Source: Nitrospira sp.
GTDB lineage: Bacteria; Nitrospirota; Nitrospiria; Nitrospirales; Nitrospiraceae
Direction of reading: 5' to 3'
Assembly: GCA_016715825.1 (NCBI GenBank)
Contig: JADJXO010000001.1
Location: forward strand, 309,001 to 373,000
Length of the DNA stretch: 64,000 bases
The notes under the pieces: generated by a model
The model's database searches: none
Told to the model about the DNA's origin: nothing
The model's input: the letters and a program-made list of their open reading frames with translations, nothing else
Shown here: one piece after another, positions 26,310 to 34,493 of the stretch
How the letters are laid out: each line of letters opens with the position of its first letter
How positions within the stretch are numbered: position 1 is the stretch's first letter
Program-made: the position numbers and the translations under genes

Positions 26310-28079
26310 ATGCGTGTCACAGAGCAACAGGTGTTTGGATTCCTGGTGAACAGCTACCAACGGGCTCGGTCTCACGCGCTGCGATTGCAAGAACATCTCG
26401 CGACCGGTAAACAGGTCTTACAACCTTCCGACGATCCTGGTCGCTTCCATCGGATCGTCGGGGAACAAATCACGCTGACAAGACTTGAGCAACGTCTTCG
26501 CAACATTTCCACGGCAACGACACGAGTTGAGCTGGCCGATACCTCCCTCCAAGGGACCACGACTACCTTATCGCGTATCAGGCAGTTGGCGGTTCAGTAT
26601 GCATCTGATACGAACGGTGCGGCTGAACGAGCGGCTGGTGCGCATGAAGTGCGTGCCCTCTTGCAACATCTGCTTCAGTTGGGCAATGCAGAGTTCGACG
26701 AGAATCAACCGGTGTTCGGAGGCACGAGCCGACATGGCTTCGCCGCGGGGCTCGCGGTCTCGACACCGATTACCCTGACAAACACGGTCGCCGATACGTT
26801 GATCGTGAGAATTGATGGTGTGACATCCGGTCTGATCGATTTAACAAGCGGCACCGAGACGCTCACTGGTCCAGAAACAGCCGCACGGGCACAGAGTCGG
26901 ATTAATACTGATTCAGCCTTACTTGCAGCGGGAAAAAGCGTGTCGGTGACGTATGAGAGTGATCGCCTTGTGATTGCATCGAATTCCGAAGGGCCGAGCG
27001 CCAATGCCGAAGTGGTGGGAGGGTCTGCACGGAGCCTGCTCGGATTCAACGGAGGGAGTGCCGGCAATGGCGCGTCCACATTCGTTCCCACGGTCGTCAC
27101 ACAGGTCGCCTCGAGCAATGTCGGAGGAGCCACACTTTCTCAGGGGCAGGTGCGTAACCCAAGCGTTACGTCATTCGACAACCATCTCATTCGGTTCTCG
27201 GGACCGGGGAGTTTCGATGTCGTGAATACCTCAGTGCCGGTTGGCGTGACGGCGAACATCGCTAATACTGGACGTGTTGGTGCCATCGATGCCGGGGTCA
27301 TCGATCATCAGCGTCTGACCCTCGATTCGTACGAGATTCAATTCACGTCTTCGTCACAGTATTCTGTCGTGAACACGACGACGGGGTCGACCCTGTCGAC
27401 GGGGAACTCGTATGTATCTGGTAGCCCCATCGAGTTTGATGGGTTGCGCGTCATACTTGCGCACGACCAGCCAGGAACGCCGGTGACCGGAGATCGCTTC
27501 TCCGTGACGCTTGCCCCTAAGACCGTGCTGAGCGGACAGACCTACGTCTCGGGATCCGCGATAACATTTGATGGTATTCAGCTCACGATCAGCGACGGAA
27601 CAGCACCGCCTACCGCAGGGGATCTCTTTCATGTCGTCAGCCAGAGCCGATATGCGGGAGATTCCACCATTCAGGACATTGAAGTGGCCGACGGGGAAGT
27701 GATCTCAACAAGCATTCCTGGCCACGAAGTCTTCAGCGGTCCGAATGTCAATGTGTTTGAGGCCGTGCAACACCTGCTTGCCGCGCTACGAGGAAATTTT
27801 AGGTCCGGTGTCGAGGAGAGCTTAGGAGACTTAGATCATGCACTGAGTCAGGTATCGGCCGCTCAGGCCGAAGTCGGCGCGCTCGCGAATCGCTTGGAAG
27901 CCACCTCCTCGGCATTGGAGGACGCCAGAGTACTGGCCACGAATACGCTGTCCTCGTTCGAAGATATCGATTTGGCACGTACCATCTCCGATCTTACGCG
28001 GCAAGAATACGCGATTCAAGCTGCGGGCGAGACGCTCGGTCGGATTTTCGACAATTCCCTCCTGAAACATCTCCGGTAG
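26310..28079 (+). CDS. flgL: Hook-filament junction protein FlgL
   Basis: 589 residues, much longer than the roughly 300-residue enteric protein. Flagellin-like ends are present: N-terminal MRVTEQQVFGFLVNSYQRARSHALRLQEHLATGKQVLQPSDDPG and C-terminal SFEDIDLARTISDLTRQEYAIQAAGETLGRIFDNSLLKHL. The extra length is a surface-exposed middle with Ser/Thr/Gly-rich beta repeats (YVSGSPIEFDGLRV and YVSGSAITFDGIQL) and an IN-type motif resembling the one in flgK. It joins the junction zone to flagellin. Confidence 0.9.
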   Translation: MRVTEQQVFGFLVNSYQRARSHALRLQEHLATGKQVLQPSDDPGRFHRIVGEQITLTRLEQRLRNISTATTRVELADTSLQGTTTTLSRIRQLAVQYASDTNGAAERAAGAHEVRALLQHLLQLGNAEFDENQPVFGGTSRHGFAAGLAVSTPITLTNTVADTLIVRIDGVTSGLIDLTSGTETLTGPETAARAQSRINTDSALLAAGKSVSVTYESDRLVIASNSEGPSANAEVVGGSARSLLGFNGGSAGNGASTFVPTVVTQVASSNVGGATLSQGQVRNPSVTSFDNHLIRFSGPGSFDVVNTSVPVGVTANIANTGRVGAIDAGVIDHQRLTLDSYEIQFTSSSQYSVVNTTTGSTLSTGNSYVSGSPIEFDGLRVILAHDQPGTPVTGDRFSVTLAPKTVLSGQTYVSGSAITFDGIQLTISDGTAPPTAGDLFHVVSQSRYAGDSTIQDIEVADGEVISTSIPGHEVFSGPNVNVFEAVQHLLAALRGNFRSGVEESLGDLDHALSQVSAAQAEVGALANRLEATSSALEDARVLATNTLSSFEDIDLARTISDLTRQEYAIQAAGETLGRIFDNSLLKHLR

Positions 28080-28087
28080 GATCGTTC

Positions 28088-28115
28088 TCAAGTTTGTACC
28101 GTGGAGAGCCGATAA
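28088..28115 (+). promoter_or_regulatory. Sigma-28 (FliA) promoter for csrA-fliW
   Basis: TCAAGTTT (28088-28095), 12 bases, GCCGATAA (28108-28115), the best match in the window. The predicted start point near 28122 leaves a 29-base leader to csrA ATG 28151 and excludes the upstream in-frame ATG at about 28120. Confidence 0.85.
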
Positions 28116-28150
28116 TTCCATGCCACCTTGTGTCGCCATGGAAGGCTGTC

Positions 28151-28396
28151 ATGCTAGTACTGACTCGTCGACGTGGAGAGAGTGTCACAATCGGTCCCGA
28201 TATCCGTGTGGTCGTGCTGGGGATGAAGAGCGGGCAGGTTCGTCTCGGAATCGAAGCCCCACCGGCTGTCGCCGTACATCGGGAAGAGGTCTATACGAGA
28301 ATCCAAGAAGAGAACCGGTTGGCCGCTAAAACACAGACTGTGCCGCTCGATGCGTTGCGTAGCTTGGCTCCTGTGAAACGGCGTGTGGTCTCGTGA
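28151..28396 (+). CDS. csrA: Translational regulator CsrA
   Basis: 81 residues starting MLVLTRRRGESVTIGPDI, with QVRLGIEAPPAVAVHREEVY, the hallmark of the CsrA/RsmA RNA-binding dimer. CsrA binds GGA motifs in leaders and in several bacteria represses flagellin translation. The adjacent fliW encodes its protein antagonist. A sigma-28 promoter upstream suggests it is made with late flagellar genes. Confidence 0.95.
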   Translation: MLVLTRRRGESVTIGPDIRVVVLGMKSGQVRLGIEAPPAVAVHREEVYTRIQEENRLAAKTQTVPLDALRSLAPVKRRVVS

Positions 28397-28400
28397 GGCT

Positions 28401-28889
28401 ATGTCCGTGAACTGCACATCGACTCGCTTTGGGTCCTTTGAGGTTCCCGACGAAAGCGTCGTCACGTTTCCTTCCGGGCTCCTTGGGTTCCCCGAGCAGC
28501 AACGGTACGTCATCCTTGATCATGATACTGAGGCGCCCTTCAAGTGGCTTCAATCAATTGAAGAGCCTGATCTTGCCTTTGTCCTGATGGATCCCGCCAC
28601 GTTCCATCCTGATTACCACGTTGAAGTTTCTGCCGATGCTCTGATGGAGATCAAAGGAGGGGAGCGCGAGGATCTCACCTTGGTCGTGATTTTGACCATT
28701 CCCTCAGATGATCCAGGCCGAATCACTGCCAATCTTCGTGGGCCACTCCTCATGAGCCATACGAGCAAGCTTGGGAAACAATTAGTGCTTTCGGAGGACT
28801 TCCCCACTCGACATCCGCTGTTCCCATCCGCGCCTCCCTCACGGGGAGCGTCCACGGATGTGCAACCCGCCACAGAATGTCCGACGTGA
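28401..28889 (+). CDS. fliW: Flagellar assembly factor FliW, CsrA antagonist
   Basis: 162 residues from ATG 28401 (4 bases after the csrA stop; a GTG at 28383 is also in frame). FliW pattern: FGSFEVPDESVVTFPSGLLGFPEQQRYVILDH, then PFKWLQSIEEPDLAFVLMDP and LTLVVILTIPSDDPGRITANLRGPLL. Free FliW binds CsrA and releases flagellin mRNA. When flagellin accumulates it binds FliW instead, giving feedback control of fliC translation. Confidence 0.94.
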   Translation: MSVNCTSTRFGSFEVPDESVVTFPSGLLGFPEQQRYVILDHDTEAPFKWLQSIEEPDLAFVLMDPATFHPDYHVEVSADALMEIKGGEREDLTLVVILTIPSDDPGRITANLRGPLLMSHTSKLGKQLVLSEDFPTRHPLFPSAPPSRGASTDVQPATECPT

Positions 28890-28926
28890 GTCGTCTCCAG
28901 TGCGATGATGTTGGGCACACACTGGC

Positions 28927-31842
28927 TTAGGCAGCCGCCTCACGGATAGGCTGATAGCCTCGTCGGTAGGATTCCAACACGCGGACAAGTCGTGCGACTT
29001 CGAGCTCGAGTTGTGCATAAACGGGCGGCGCATCGTGAAGCGCGTTGAGCCGACCGACGGCTTCCAGACGACTGGCCGTGAGTCCGACTTCAGACGCACA
29101 TAAATTGCCGGCGGTTCCTTTGAAGGTATGCGCCGCTCGTTCAACTGCGGATGAATCGGCATCAGCCAGTGCTGTTCTAATTTCGGCCAGCATCACCTGA
29201 TGACGATCGAGAAACAGGCAGATGAGCTGAGCGAACAAGTCGTTGTCGCTACCGATATTTTGGTACATCCTGGCGGGATCAAAGACGCCTTGTGTCGGGC
29301 CCGTCGGAGTTGGTGGGTCCGTCTCGGAAATAGTCCGATCAGGCGGTAAGGTGGCCCACCGTGCCAGAGCCGCACGAAGTTCGTCCAATTTGATCGGCTT
29401 TGAAAGATAATCGTCCATCCCGGCGGCCAAACAACGCTCCCGATCTCCCTGCATGGCATTGGCGGTCACCGCGATGATGGGGATGTGGGGGCGAGTCTCA
29501 AGTTTCGGGTTGTATGTTTCAGGTTGCCGATCTGAACCCTCGTGGTTCGAACCTGAAACCTGAAACCTGGAATCCGAAACATATCCGCACGCCTCACCCT
29601 CTCGGATGTTCTTCGTCGTTTCAAAGCCGTCCATGATGGGCATCTGACAATCCATCAAGATGGCGGTGTAGTCACCCTTCTTCAACGCAGTCAACGCTTC
29701 CTGTCCGTTGTCGACGACGTCAGGTTGATATCCTAGCTTCTCAACCATGCGAACGGCGAGTTTCTGATTGATGATATTGTCTTCTACCACGAGCACGCGT
29801 GGGTGCTGGATGTTTTCTGCGACCGTATGTCTGGTAACGAGTTGGGGGACCGTTGAGAGCGTCCGAGGCTCTTTCGGCTTTTGGGTTTCCGCGAGGCCGA
29901 GAACGGTTCGTAAACAGTCTCGTAACTCATCATGACGAACGGGTTTCGGTAGGTAACCCATGGCGCCAGCCCGACGGGCCTCTTCTGCGTGGCCTCGTTG
30001 GAGCAGCGAAGTCATCACGACAAGGCGAATCCCGGCGCCTCCCGGATGGTCCTGGATTTCTCGGGCAAGCTGGAGCCCATCCTTCCCTGGCATGACGAAA
30101 TCCAAGATGGCGAGATCGTAGGGTGTACCACGTTGCGTGGCCTCTGAAATGCGACGCAAGGCCGAATCGGCGTCCTCTGCAAGGTCGTCCGCCATGCCCC
30201 AGCCGGAGACCAAGTGATGAAGAATGAGACGGTTCGATTCGTTATCATCGACGATCAGGATACGCTTTCCGGTAAGATCTCCCATCGGAAGAATCGCACG
30301 TGGGGAGTCGGCTTGCTTGAGTAGGCGTGCCGTACACCAGAAGGTACTTCCGCGCCCTTCCGTGCTGCGCACACCGATCATCCCTCCCATCAGTTCGACA
30401 AGTTGCTTCGAAATCGAAAGGCCAAGCCCGGTGCCGCCGAACTTTCTCGTTGTTGAACTATCCGCCTGTACGAATGGACGAAAGAGTTTGGCTTGAGTAT
30501 TCGGGCTGATGCCGATACCGCTGTCGGTGACTTCAAACCGAATGACGGTCGACTCGGGGAGCTCTTCTTCGAGATAGGCCTGTAGGGTCACTTCTCCTCT
30601 GTCGGTAAATTTCACCGCATTCGCCACGAGATTGGTCAGGACCTGACGCAATCGTCCGGGATCACCTTTGAGTCCGGTCGGGACCGCGGCGTGGACGAGC
30701 CCGGTCAGCTCTAGTCCTTTCGTTTCAGCGCGTTCAGCAAACTGCGCGAGCACCTGCTCGACCGTTGTGCGCAGGTTGAAGTCGAGACACTCCAGCTCCA
30801 GCTTGCCGGCCTCAATTTTGCTGCATTCCAGGACGTCGTTGATCAACTGCAGCAACGCGTCGCCGCATTGGCGTATGGTTTCGGCGTAAGACTGCTGCTC
30901 CGGCGTCAATGTGGTTTCCATGAGCAGACTTGTCATGCCGATCACGCCGTTCATCGGCGTTCGTAATTCGTGGCTGACCGTTGCCAGGAACGCCGTCTTG
31001 ACCCGTGCGGACTCCTTTGCTTCCTCCAGTGCCTTGTCGAGACGGTGATTGCTCTGAAGCAGTTGGTCGGCAGAGACTTTGAGCGCCTCTTGAGTCTTGC
31101 GGACGTTCGTCATATCCGTAGCATAGCCACGAACCACCCCATGTTGAGGAAGCGGGCAGAAGGTCCATGAAAAGCTCGCGTCCGGAAGGAGGATTTCCTC
31201 GTTATGGAGCGCGCGACCGGTCTTGAGACATTGTCTGACGATGTCTTGCAGGCGGTGTGGTGCGACGTTTGGAAATCCATCAAGGCCGTAGCCGAATCGA
31301 GAGAGGAGCGCGATCATCGCGGGATTTGCATACAAGAGGCTGGAATGGTGATCCAGTTCGACCAGGGGTGAAGGGCTGTCTTCGGCGATGGCCGCTAAGC
31401 GATCACGGTCTTGTTCTAACTCCACCTCATGCGACAGGTCTCGAATGGTGATGAGCAGGACCCTCGTGTCATTGAGTGTGGTGCGGACGCAGGTCCATTC
31501 TATAGGAGTGCTCACCGTGCTGCTTCTCAGGAGCTGCTGATGTGTCGCGGAAATAGGAAGGCCTGTGTTCAAAGTGTGCTGCAATTGAGCGCAGAGGCGA
31601 GTTTCACGGGACCGAGTGAGCTTTGCCCAGAGCGTTGGGAACGACAATCCCAGACCGGAGGTGGATCCAGCTCCGAGTAATCTGATCCCTTCTCGATTCA
31701 TCCCTTGAACAGTGAGAGCGGGATCGAGAATAAGGGTGGCAAACGGAAGCCCGTCAAGAAGCTCCACCGCAATGGGAACAGCCGATAGAGTGGCGACCTT
31801 GTGACGACGGGATCGTCTTCGTTTCCGGTCAGGTGTGTTCAT
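28927..31842 (-). CDS. Hybrid sensor histidine kinase (PAS-like x2, HisKA, HATPase, REC, REC, Hpt)
   Basis: 971 residues. No membrane segment is seen, so it is probably cytoplasmic. Two PAS-like regions (about 20-140 and 150-250) are followed by HisKA with phospho-acceptor His291 (SHELRTPMNG) and a HATPase (NLVANAVKF, GTGLGLSISKQL). Receiver 1 contains LAILDFVMPGKDG and receiver 2 contains ILMDCQMPIMDG. A C-terminal Hpt has AAHTFKGTAGNL. Domain order is BarA/ArcB-like. Receiver 2 carries an in-frame insertion of about 31 residues (about 752-783) encoded by a heptamer hairpin repeat. The ATG overlaps the stop of the HD-GYP gene (TAATG). Confidence 0.9.
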   Translation of the reverse strand: MNTPDRKRRRSRRHKVATLSAVPIAVELLDGLPFATLILDPALTVQGMNREGIRLLGAGSTSGLGLSFPTLWAKLTRSRETRLCAQLQHTLNTGLPISATHQQLLRSSTVSTPIEWTCVRTTLNDTRVLLITIRDLSHEVELEQDRDRLAAIAEDSPSPLVELDHHSSLLYANPAMIALLSRFGYGLDGFPNVAPHRLQDIVRQCLKTGRALHNEEILLPDASFSWTFCPLPQHGVVRGYATDMTNVRKTQEALKVSADQLLQSNHRLDKALEEAKESARVKTAFLATVSHELRTPMNGVIGMTSLLMETTLTPEQQSYAETIRQCGDALLQLINDVLECSKIEAGKLELECLDFNLRTTVEQVLAQFAERAETKGLELTGLVHAAVPTGLKGDPGRLRQVLTNLVANAVKFTDRGEVTLQAYLEEELPESTVIRFEVTDSGIGISPNTQAKLFRPFVQADSSTTRKFGGTGLGLSISKQLVELMGGMIGVRSTEGRGSTFWCTARLLKQADSPRAILPMGDLTGKRILIVDDNESNRLILHHLVSGWGMADDLAEDADSALRRISEATQRGTPYDLAILDFVMPGKDGLQLAREIQDHPGGAGIRLVVMTSLLQRGHAEEARRAGAMGYLPKPVRHDELRDCLRTVLGLAETQKPKEPRTLSTVPQLVTRHTVAENIQHPRVLVVEDNIINQKLAVRMVEKLGYQPDVVDNGQEALTALKKGDYTAILMDCQMPIMDGFETTKNIREGEACGYVSDSRFQVSGSNHEGSDRQPETYNPKLETRPHIPIIAVTANAMQGDRERCLAAGMDDYLSKPIKLDELRAALARWATLPPDRTISETDPPTPTGPTQGVFDPARMYQNIGSDNDLFAQLICLFLDRHQVMLAEIRTALADADSSAVERAAHTFKGTAGNLCASEVGLTASRLEAVGRLNALHDAPPVYAQLELEVARLVRVLESYRRGYQPIREAAA
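29492..29583. repeat. Heptamer hairpin repeat, GTTTCAx class, inside the second receiver domain of the hybrid kinase
   Basis: In 7-base steps: GTCTCAA GTTTCGG GTTGTAT GTTTCAG GTTGCCG, a loop, then GAACCT GAAACCT GAAACCT GGAATCC GAAAC. It is read in frame on the minus strand as about 31 residues between the receiver beta-4 approach (KNIREGEACG) and the conserved beta-4 IPIIAVTANAM. Confidence 0.8.
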
Positions 31843-33092
31843 TACGCGGCTCGTGGCACACTCGCGTCCAGATGTATGCCGACATTGACGCGCTCATTGA
31901 TGGGGTCGAGTACACGCAGGACGGTTCGTACGGTATGGTCGGACGACGGTGCTGCGAGATCGATCTCAATCGGGGTGGCATAGGAGCCGCCTTGCGGATC
32001 GGTCGTGACTTTGACCAGAGGCTTCAGTCGATGCTGAGGATTGACTCCGACCACAATCGCCTGTTCGCCGGTGTTAAGTTTGAGCAAGCTTCCAACTGGG
32101 TACACCCCGATGCTTCGAATCATGGTCTCCACTAAGGTTTTCCCGAACTGGCTCCGCTCACCGGCGAGAAAGAGTTGCCGAACGGCATCATGCGGGATCA
32201 TCGCAGGGCGTGTTCCCCGTCGACTCACCATGCTGTCGTAAAAATCAACGATGCCGACAATCTGGGCAAGAGGGGAGATCGTCTCGTTGTTGAGACCGCT
32301 AGGGAAACCGGTTCCGTCAGCGCGTTCATGATGTTCCCTCACGATGCGAAGAACATCTTCGTGCATTCCAGGGTGTTCGGAAAGAAGGGTCACGCCAAGC
32401 TTGCAATGCTGTTCAAGCAGGGTCTTATCTTGGCCGGAACATTCATCCCGTTTACGAACCAGATTACGCGGGAGACGGACATAGCCTGCGTCGTGGAGCA
32501 GCGCCCCCATTCCGACCAATTCCTGGTCTGATTGATCCAGGCCACTTTCAATGGCGACGATGAGAGAGAGGACGCAGGTATCCAATGCGTGACCTGTTAA
32601 GGACCGATCGAATTGTTTGATTTTCTGGATGGCTACCTGCGTGGCGATGGCCACCCGATCATTGAGAACGTGCTCCAACACGTTCGACACGATGGCTTTT
32701 GTGGCTTCAGGAGTAGGAGGCACTCCACGCTCGAGGTCATCAAAGATCCGCTCAACCGCTTCTTGGGCCTGTGCATAAATCACCACAGCGGGCTGACCAC
32801 CGGGCATGGGCTCAGCGGTCTGCGCCACGTGTGATTCCTGCGGAGAAAGGGCATCGGGACCTGGTGGTTGATCGTTCATGGAGGACGGAGTCGTTGGTGA
32901 AGGAAGATCAGCGCCCTTGCTGGTATCGATTGTCACCATCCGAATCCCATGTTGTTTCATGAGCGCAATGGTCTGTACGTCGTTAACCATTCGCTTATGG
33001 AAGAGGAATGGGGTCCGATACCACGGAACATCCATGTCAACGACAAACATGCCGGGAACGAGTTGCTCGATCGCAATACGCTTGGTCGCCAT
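31842..33092 (-). CDS. HD-GYP domain protein, likely c-di-GMP phosphodiesterase
   Basis: 416 residues from ATG 33092 (MATKRIAIEQLVPGMFVVDMD). The open frame reaches 33161, but that start lies inside the sigma-28 promoter. The N-terminal region is of the DUF3391 type. The HD-GYP domain follows at about residues 150-350, with HD in LLHDAGYVRLP and a GYP-type motif written HHERADGTGFPSG, where Phe replaces Tyr. The C-terminal segment (VGSLLKLNTGEQAIVVGVNP) is typical of the family. It probably hydrolyses c-di-GMP. First gene of a minus-strand operon with the hybrid kinase. Confidence 0.88.
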   Translation of the reverse strand: MATKRIAIEQLVPGMFVVDMDVPWYRTPFLFHKRMVNDVQTIALMKQHGIRMVTIDTSKGADLPSPTTPSSMNDQPPGPDALSPQESHVAQTAEPMPGGQPAVVIYAQAQEAVERIFDDLERGVPPTPEATKAIVSNVLEHVLNDRVAIATQVAIQKIKQFDRSLTGHALDTCVLSLIVAIESGLDQSDQELVGMGALLHDAGYVRLPRNLVRKRDECSGQDKTLLEQHCKLGVTLLSEHPGMHEDVLRIVREHHERADGTGFPSGLNNETISPLAQIVGIVDFYDSMVSRRGTRPAMIPHDAVRQLFLAGERSQFGKTLVETMIRSIGVYPVGSLLKLNTGEQAIVVGVNPQHRLKPLVKVTTDPQGGSYATPIEIDLAAPSSDHTVRTVLRVLDPINERVNVGIHLDASVPRAA

Positions 33093-33159
33093 AACGACTA
33101 TGCTCCAGGTCAGAAGAATTGCAGGTCGGACATGCCGACGGAAGACCGATCTGTGTGTC

Positions 33160-33187
33160 ATATCGGCGAACTCCGTGTTGAACTTGA
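33160..33187 (-). promoter_or_regulatory. Sigma-28 (FliA) promoter for the HD-GYP/hybrid kinase operon
   Basis: On the minus strand TCAAGTTC (33187-33180), 12 bases, GCCGATAT (33167-33160). The transcript would start near 33153 with a leader of about 60 bases to ATG 33092. The upstream candidate start at 33161 falls inside the -10. Confidence 0.75.
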
Positions 33188-33257
33188 TAATTGCGGTCGA
33201 GCCCTGCCGCGTTCGGTGTTGGTGAGGGCGTGTGCGATGGATACCGTCCGTTTGGCC

Positions 33258-33285
33258 TCAAGACAAGGCAATGAGTGGCCGATAA
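33258..33285 (+). promoter_or_regulatory. Sigma-28 (FliA) promoter candidate for the pilZ brake gene
   Basis: TCAAGACA (33258-33265), 12 bases, GCCGATAA (33278-33285). The -10 is perfect and the -35 keeps TCAAG. It lies about 50 bases upstream of the PilZ gene and is divergent from the promoter at 33160-33187. Confidence 0.65.
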
Positions 33286-33336
33286 GGTTCATCAGCGATG
33301 GTTCGTGTCGGCTGACAGACCTCAGGAGTCATGGGC

Positions 33337-34062
33337 ATGAATGAAATGATCGTGTCAGTTCCTCCCGCAGCCTCGTTTCTATCGGTCGGGCTGCCGCTGA
33401 AACTATCCCTGACGCTGGATCAGCAGAAGATCATGTACGGATCGACGCTGTTGGGCTGGAAGGACCATGCCTGGCTTATCTGTGAATGGCCGTTGCAGCT
33501 CGGCCACGACCAACCCATCAGTGGCGGCACATCGTGCACGGTCAGCTACCTGCACGAGGGTAAATTGGTCGGATATCGCAGCGAAATACGAGATGTCCTC
33601 AATGCACCGGTGCCGTTGCTCTTCCTGGCCTATCCGAAAACCGTTGAAGAAATGCACATGCGTAAGCATGTGCGGGTACCATCGAATGAGCCGATCTTAC
33701 TCATGCGAACCGATCAAGGACATCCATCCGAATCCGCATTGCCGACCAGTGATTATTGTGGTGGTTTGCTGAAAGATCTCAGCGAGGGAGGGTGTAGTGT
33801 CGCGTTGGTCACGCGACCTGGCTGGCTCGGCCCCGGCAGTAGAGTCCGCTTGGAGTTCGAGCTGCCTGGATTGGGACACATTACGAACCTCACCGGAATC
33901 GTAAAGAACTCCGACCGGCGCTATGGCAGCGAGATGATCGGGATTGAATTTTGCTTCAACGAGCTGGAGTACATCGAATATCGAGGGTGGGGCGGTTCCG
34001 TCCGCAACGCCATTGAACAGTGCGTCTTCCAAAAAGTCAGCGCCTCATTCCTCAACCCGTAG
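33337..34062 (+). CDS. PilZ domain protein, YcgR-like flagellar brake
   Basis: 241 residues from ATG 33337 (AGGAG 8 bases upstream; ATG 33331 also in frame). The N-terminal half resembles the YcgR/PilZN beta domain. The C-terminal PilZ domain has the c-di-GMP-binding RxxxR (MRKHVRVP, about residue 110) and DLSEGGCSV (DxSxxG) motifs. YcgR-type proteins slow or bias the motor when c-di-GMP is high. The sigma-28 promoter and the adjacent HD-GYP gene fit this role. Confidence 0.88.
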   Translation: MNEMIVSVPPAASFLSVGLPLKLSLTLDQQKIMYGSTLLGWKDHAWLICEWPLQLGHDQPISGGTSCTVSYLHEGKLVGYRSEIRDVLNAPVPLLFLAYPKTVEEMHMRKHVRVPSNEPILLMRTDQGHPSESALPTSDYCGGLLKDLSEGGCSVALVTRPGWLGPGSRVRLEFELPGLGHITNLTGIVKNSDRRYGSEMIGIEFCFNELEYIEYRGWGGSVRNAIEQCVFQKVSASFLNP

Positions 34063-34235
34063 TCGAACTCGTCTTCGCCTCGACACCGGCTGATTCTTCC
34101 ACAAGGCCTGGCAAATCTTGCCGGTAGATATGGTACTCCTCTCAGGATCTCTCGCTTTTTACCAAAATCCCCACTGATTTTCCCCGCTCATCCTGGCACA
34201 CAACTTGTTAGGTGGAAACTGGGAGGAGTGCCGGT
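34063..34235. other. Gap upstream of the glycan locus
   Basis: No gene is seen before 34236. It contains the T-rich stretch CTCGCTTTTTACC at 34151-34163 and, at 34194-34209, a sigma-54-like site listed separately. Confidence 0.4.
34194..34209 (+). promoter_or_regulatory. Sigma-54-like promoter candidate for the small ORF and glycan locus
   Basis: TGGCACACAACTTGTT keeps TGGCAC and TTG at the right spacing but has GT instead of GC at -12, the same deviation as the site before fliK. Confidence 0.4.
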
Positions 34236-34433
34236 ATGCCTATCAGTTCCACCGTGTCGCTTGCTGATAAGGAGGTGTCGGTGCCACGGGAGCTGGCTTT
34301 TCAATGCAACATAAGCGATCCAAGCCTCAACCCAGGCTGTGCAGGCGTGCGGTTACGAGCCCGAGAGCCACATCTGGGACCTGGTTGCTCAACACCTCCA
34401 CTGACGCGTGTTGGCCGCGTTCACAGGTATTGA
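34236..34433 (+). CDS. Possible small protein upstream of the radical SAM gene
   Basis: 65 residues from ATG 34236 with a strong GAGGAG box 7 bases upstream, just after a sigma-54-like promoter. Three cysteines and many Pro, Gly and Arg residues, no known family (begins MPISSTVSLADKEVSVPRE). The second half looks low in coding character. It may instead be a leader or a remnant of a longer gene. Listed because of the ribosome-binding site. Confidence 0.3.
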   Translation: MPISSTVSLADKEVSVPRELAFQCNISDPSLNPGCAGVRLRAREPHLGPGCSTPPLTRVGRVHRY

Positions 34434-34493
34434 GTCTGTGCCGGTTCTTATTGAAACGCTGCTGCTCCATATTCTCCCGGCGGCAGGAGGTGC

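Noticed and set aside
33093..33161. Longer start for the HD-GYP protein
   Set aside because: The start codon is inside the -10 of a well-matched sigma-28 promoter, and the conserved protein begins MATKRIAIEQL.
34244..34271. Sigma-28 promoter (TCAGTTCC-N12-GCTGATAA) before the radical SAM gene
   Set aside because: The -35 is poor and the site overlaps a small ORF; the sigma-54-like site at 34194 is a better candidate.
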